Shown: one piece after another, positions 6,375 to 8,467 of the stretch
Position numbering within the stretch: the first letter of the stretch is position 1
Layout: each line of letters begins with the position of its first letter
Origin: Rhizobiales bacterium UBA1912
GTDB lineage: Bacteria; Pseudomonadota; Alphaproteobacteria; Rhizobiales; Devosiaceae
Direction: 5' to 3'
DNA: 8,467 nucleotides
Assembly (NCBI GenBank): GCA_002337455.1
Contig: DDGC01000024.1
Span: 1-8,467 of the forward strand
Program-made: the position numbers and the translations under genes
Notes under the pieces: generated by a model
Told to the model about the DNA's origin: nothing
Database searches by the model: none
Seen by the model: the letters and a program-made list of their open reading frames with translations, nothing else

Positions 6375-6426
6375 TCAAGACCCGGAGGGCCGCGCAGCGA
6401 AAAGTTGCAGACTTTTCCGGCTCGAT
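6375..6426. repeat. Second intergenic palindromic element, between the convergent engB and amidotransferase genes
   Basis: The core GAAAAGT (6399-6405), loop TGCAG and ACTTTTC (6411-6417) is a perfect 7-bp hairpin. AGC and GGCT lie outside it as imperfect extensions, and GATC occurs on both flanks (6374-6377 and 6424-6427). It lies where two converging transcripts end, so it may act as a weak two-way terminator, although no T run follows on either strand. The core resembles another variant of the rhizobial palindromic repeats as I recall them. Confidence 0.4.
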
Positions 6427-6444
6427 CTCACGACAAAGCAACCT

Positions 6445-7149
6445 CTAACTAGTCAGGAACCGGCTGATGGCTTGCGAGAGGATTGCACTGTCCGAGCGTG
6501 TTTTCATCGAGTCGTGGGCCACTTCGATAGTGTCCTCTGACACCTTGCCCCGTCGCAGGTCGATCAGCGCCGACGAATAGTCGTCCTCGAATTCGGGATG
6601 CGGCTGAAAACTCAGGATGTTGCCGCCCGCATAGGCCAGCCCGGCATTGGGTGCAAACTCGTTGCGCAGGACCACCTTTGCCATTGGCGGCGGGGCGATC
6701 ACCTGATCCTGATGCGAACAGGCGATGGCCAATCTCTCGACCCCCGGCACGAAATGGGGATGGTCGGGCGCGACCTCATAGACATGGCGTCCGAGCCCCC
6801 ACCCTTTTTCCGATTTGCGCACATCGCCGCCCAGCGCGTCGGCGATGATCTGATGTCCAAAGCAGATACCGACCATTTTCGTGCCGCTCTGATGAGCGCG
6901 GCGAATAAAATCGCGCAGTGGATCCATCCACGGCAACGGGTCGTACACACCGGCCGGCGAACCGGTAATCAGCACGGCTTGCAGGCTCTCAGGATCGGGG
7001 AGCGGCGCGCCTTCGATCACGGGCACGAACCGGGGCGTAATGCCGGCACCATGGCGGGCCAGCATCGCGCTGAACATTTCCGAATAAGGGCGGAACCGGC
7101 CGCGCAATGGCTCTGGCACGAGGCCGGTTTCAAGGATTGTAAGATTCAT
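6445..7149 (-). CDS. Class I glutamine amidotransferase domain protein (GMP synthase glutaminase-like)
   Basis: A stand-alone 234-residue glutaminase-type domain. The nucleophile elbow GICFGHQ places the catalytic cysteine at C96, and QPHPEFE gives the other triad members H184 and E186. The oxyanion motif ITGSPAGVYD (61-70) and SHQDQV (145-150) are typical of the GMP-synthase-like GATase1 group. Such proteins remove an amide or gamma-glutamyl group, or supply ammonia to a partner; the substrate cannot be read from sequence, and a gamma-glutamyl hydrolase of the PuuD type is one alternative. The start fits the family N-terminus (MNLTILETGLVPEPL), yet no Shine-Dalgarno sequence precedes it: the upstream bases are GGTTCCTTCCCC. 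It begins 39 bases after the msrB stop on the same strand, so it may be the last gene of that unit. Confidence 0.9.
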   Translation of the reverse strand: MNLTILETGLVPEPLRGRFRPYSEMFSAMLARHGAGITPRFVPVIEGAPLPDPESLQAVLITGSPAGVYDPLPWMDPLRDFIRRAHQSGTKMVGICFGHQIIADALGGDVRKSEKGWGLGRHVYEVAPDHPHFVPGVERLAIACSHQDQVIAPPPMAKVVLRNEFAPNAGLAYAGGNILSFQPHPEFEDDYSSALIDLRRGKVSEDTIEVAHDSMKTRSDSAILSQAISRFLTS

Positions 7150-7188
7150 GGGGAAGGAACCGCAGACAAACGATTCCGCATTCAGACC

Positions 7189-7671
7189 CTAGGCCGCGAC
7201 GAACGTCAAGGCGACCCCGTTGATGCAGTGGCGCTTGCCGGTCGGGTCGGGGCCGTCGTCAAAGATATGGCCCAGATGTCCACCGCAGTTCGAGCAGTGG
7301 CATTCGGTACGCACCATCATGAATGTCGTATCCTGCGACGTCCCGATTGCCCCAGGAAGTGCTTCCCAGAAGCTCGGCCAGCCGGTGCGGCTGTCGTATT
7401 TGACGTCCGATGAATAGAGCGCCTGGGCACACCCGGCACAATTGTAGACGCCGGGCTCGTAGAGCTTGTCGAGTTCGGAAGTAAACGCCCGCTCGGTGCC
7501 GTGCTCGCGCAGCACGTAATATTCCATTTCATCGAGCCGTTCGCGCCATTCGGCATCGCTGAGGACGAACGGGAAATCGCCTTCGGCGCCCTTTGCGACA
7601 AGCGCGAAACCAAATGCTGCGGCGCCCGCTACAGCGGCACCTGCTATAAGGAAATTACGACGATCGGTCAT
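7189..7671 (-). CDS. msrB: Tat-exported peptide-methionine (R)-S-oxide reductase MsrB
   Basis: A 160-residue enzyme that reduces methionine-R-sulfoxide in oxidised proteins. The N-terminus has a twin-arginine signal: DRRNFLI (3-9) followed by a hydrophobic Ala/Gly-rich stretch to about 26, so it should be exported folded to the periplasm. Zinc is held by CxxC pairs C78/C81 and C126/C129. The catalytic cysteine is C149 in RHCIN (usually RYCxN), preceded by HLGHIFDDGPDPTG. The common resolving cysteine of SGCGWPSF is Thr here (SRTGWPSF, 94-101). An extra C124 in ECHC may replace it. The ATG at 7671 is chosen over an upstream in-frame start at 7797 because AAGGAG lies seven bases before it and the Tat motif follows at once. 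The neighbouring fasciclin gene is also exported, which suits an envelope protein-repair role. Confidence 0.93.
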   Translation of the reverse strand: MTDRRNFLIAGAAVAGAAAFGFALVAKGAEGDFPFVLSDAEWRERLDEMEYYVLREHGTERAFTSELDKLYEPGVYNCAGCAQALYSSDVKYDSRTGWPSFWEALPGAIGTSQDTTFMMVRTECHCSNCGGHLGHIFDDGPDPTGKRHCINGVALTFVAA

Positions 7672-7690
7672 TGTCAGTCTCCTTGCATTC

Positions 7691-7719
7691 AGTATTTCAG
7701 GCGAGTGCCCGGCGATCAA
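7691..7719 (-). promoter_or_regulatory. Possible promoter for msrB
   Basis: On the minus strand TTGATC (7714-7719) and AATACT (7691-7696) are separated by 17 bases; each matches the sigma-70 consensus at four of six positions. Transcription would begin near 7684, almost at the AAGGAG ribosome-binding site (7679-7684), which leaves a very short leader and lowers confidence. It would allow msrB and the amidotransferase to be transcribed apart from the fasciclin gene. Confidence 0.3.
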
Positions 7720-7750
7720 ATCACTCCGGCGTGTGAAATGCCAAAGAGGG

Positions 7751-7785
7751 CTGCGCCCGGCCGACGGAGGGCGGGCCGGGCGCAG
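7751..7785 (-). terminator. Strong hairpin after the fasciclin gene, probable terminator or message-stabilising stem
   Basis: CTGCGCCCGGCC (7751-7762) and GGCCGGGCGCAG (7774-7785) form a perfect 12-bp GC-rich stem with an 11-base loop. It lies 50 bases past the fasciclin stop and 80 bases before the msrB start. On the minus strand the stem is followed by CCCTCTTTGG, so the T run is poor. It may end most fasciclin transcripts or protect their 3' end. Confidence 0.5.
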
Positions 7786-7834
7786 TTTGCGGCTCATCGT
7801 AGGATTGGGGGCGAACTCAGAGCCGCGGTGCCTC

Positions 7835-8392
7835 TTACATGGCCGGGGTGAACACGGCGTCGGTCACGTGGATCACACCGTTGGACTGCATCACGTTGGC
7901 AATGGTGACGGTCGCGGCAGTACCGTTTTCGTCAGTGATGGTGATGGTGTCACCCTCATAGGTGGCTTCGAGCATGCAGCCGCCAAGGGTTTCGATGGTG
8001 TGGCTGCCGCCGTCGGAATCGATCATGCCCATCAGTGCGGACGCGTCAGCTTCGGCGCCCACCACGTGGCAGGTCAGGACCTGCTGCAGCATTTCGACGT
8101 TTTCCGGCATCAGAAGCGTGTCGACGGTGCCTTCAGGAAGGGCAGCGAAAGCTTCGTTGGTCGGGGCGAACACTGTGAAGGGGCCTTCGCCCTGCAGCGT
8201 TTCGACGAGGCCGGCAGCTTCAACAGCGGCAACGAGCGTCGTATGATCGGCCGAATTTACGGCGTTCTCGATGATGTTCATTTCCGGCGACATCGGCGCG
8301 CCGCCGACCATCGGGTTGTCCTGCGCAAGAGCGGCGCCAGTCAGCGCGGAAGTGGCCAGGAGGGCTGAGAGAGCAATAGCACGGGTCTGCAT
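7835..8392 (-). CDS. Secreted fasciclin (FAS1) domain protein
   Basis: A 185-residue exported protein. Residues 1-23 form a classical Sec signal peptide (MQTR, a hydrophobic core, then ALA before Q24). A single FAS1 domain fills residues 38-185, with the H1 motif FTVFAPTNEAF (72-82) and the H2 motif GVIHVTDAVF (172-181), both diagnostic of the family. Two cysteines, C108 (LTCHVVG) and C139 (GGCM), could form a disulfide after export. FAS1 domains mediate adhesion in several bacteria and eukaryotes, but many small alphaproteobacterial members have no known ligand, so only a periplasmic or extracellular role is claimed. The start is firm: AGGAG lies nine bases upstream (8402-8406). Short acidic Met/Asp-rich composition is usual. 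msrB follows after 163 bases on the same strand, with a strong hairpin between. Confidence 0.95.
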   Translation of the reverse strand: MQTRAIALSALLATSALTGAALAQDNPMVGGAPMSPEMNIIENAVNSADHTTLVAAVEAAGLVETLQGEGPFTVFAPTNEAFAALPEGTVDTLLMPENVEMLQQVLTCHVVGAEADASALMGMIDSDGGSHTIETLGGCMLEATYEGDTITITDENGTAATVTIANVMQSNGVIHVTDAVFTPAM

Positions 8393-8427
8393 GGTGTTCG
8401 TCTCCTAAAAGATCATCTGTTGTGACC

Positions 8428-8442
8428 TCCCCTTTTTGGGGA
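8428..8442 (-). promoter_or_regulatory. Small hairpin in the upstream region of the fasciclin gene
   Basis: TCCCC (8428-8432), TTTTT and GGGGA (8438-8442) form a 5-bp stem with a five-base loop, about 36 bases before the fasciclin start codon. GATC occurs on both sides (8411-8414 and 8450-8453). No clear -35/-10 pair is seen in the 75 bases available before the window ends, so the promoter may lie outside. It could be leader structure or the tail of another palindromic repeat. Confidence 0.25.
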
Positions 8443-8467
8443 AGTTCGCGATCAGTTACGGAGCGTG

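Noticed and set aside
7672..7797. N-terminal extension of MsrB by 42 residues
   Set aside because: The ATG at 7671 has an AAGGAG seven bases upstream and begins a standard twin-arginine signal; the extension would bury that signal and cross the strong hairpin at 7751-7785.

Overview
This is a GC-rich window from what looks like an alphaproteobacterium, most likely of the order Hyphomicrobiales (a Devosia- or Pelagibacterium-like organism is my best guess). The placement rests on the order rpmH-rnpA-yidC-engB, the alphaproteobacterial character of YidC and EngB, and a histidine kinase family with a KINHDLRN phosphoacceptor motif that I associate with this order. I ran no database search.

Layout. 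(1) Bases 1-3004, minus strand: a two-gene unit, read right to left, of a flavoprotein of the pyridine nucleotide-disulfide oxidoreductase fold followed 26 bases later by a membrane histidine kinase. The flavoprotein has lost both redox cysteines and the usual catalytic His-Glu pair. A TATAAT box near the left edge probably starts the next gene, outside the window. (2) Bases 3005-3284: a divergent intergenic region with a very good sigma-70-type promoter facing right, two dyad elements and a structured leader. (3) Bases 3285-6367, plus strand: rpmH (44 aa), rnpA, yidC and engB, encoding ribosomal protein L34, the RNase P protein, the inner-membrane insertase and the ribosome-assembly GTPase. 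rnpA and yidC overlap by four bases. RNA hairpins stand at the start of rpmH, at the start of rnpA and just before engB. (4) Bases 6445-8392, minus strand: a secreted fasciclin-domain protein, a Tat-exported methionine sulfoxide reductase B and a class I glutamine amidotransferase. They converge on engB.

How the parts work together. Block 3 is a standard gene-expression and membrane-biogenesis operon; its interest lies in how its genes may be balanced by RNA structure. Block 4 places two exported proteins side by side, one of them a protein-repair enzyme. Block 1 is the least understood part: a cysteine-poor flavoprotein next to a kinase with no visible partner regulator. I see no phage, insertion sequence, CRISPR array, tRNA or rRNA gene. 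The most useful second looks are the degenerate flavoprotein active site and the hairpins in the rpmH, rnpA and engB leaders.
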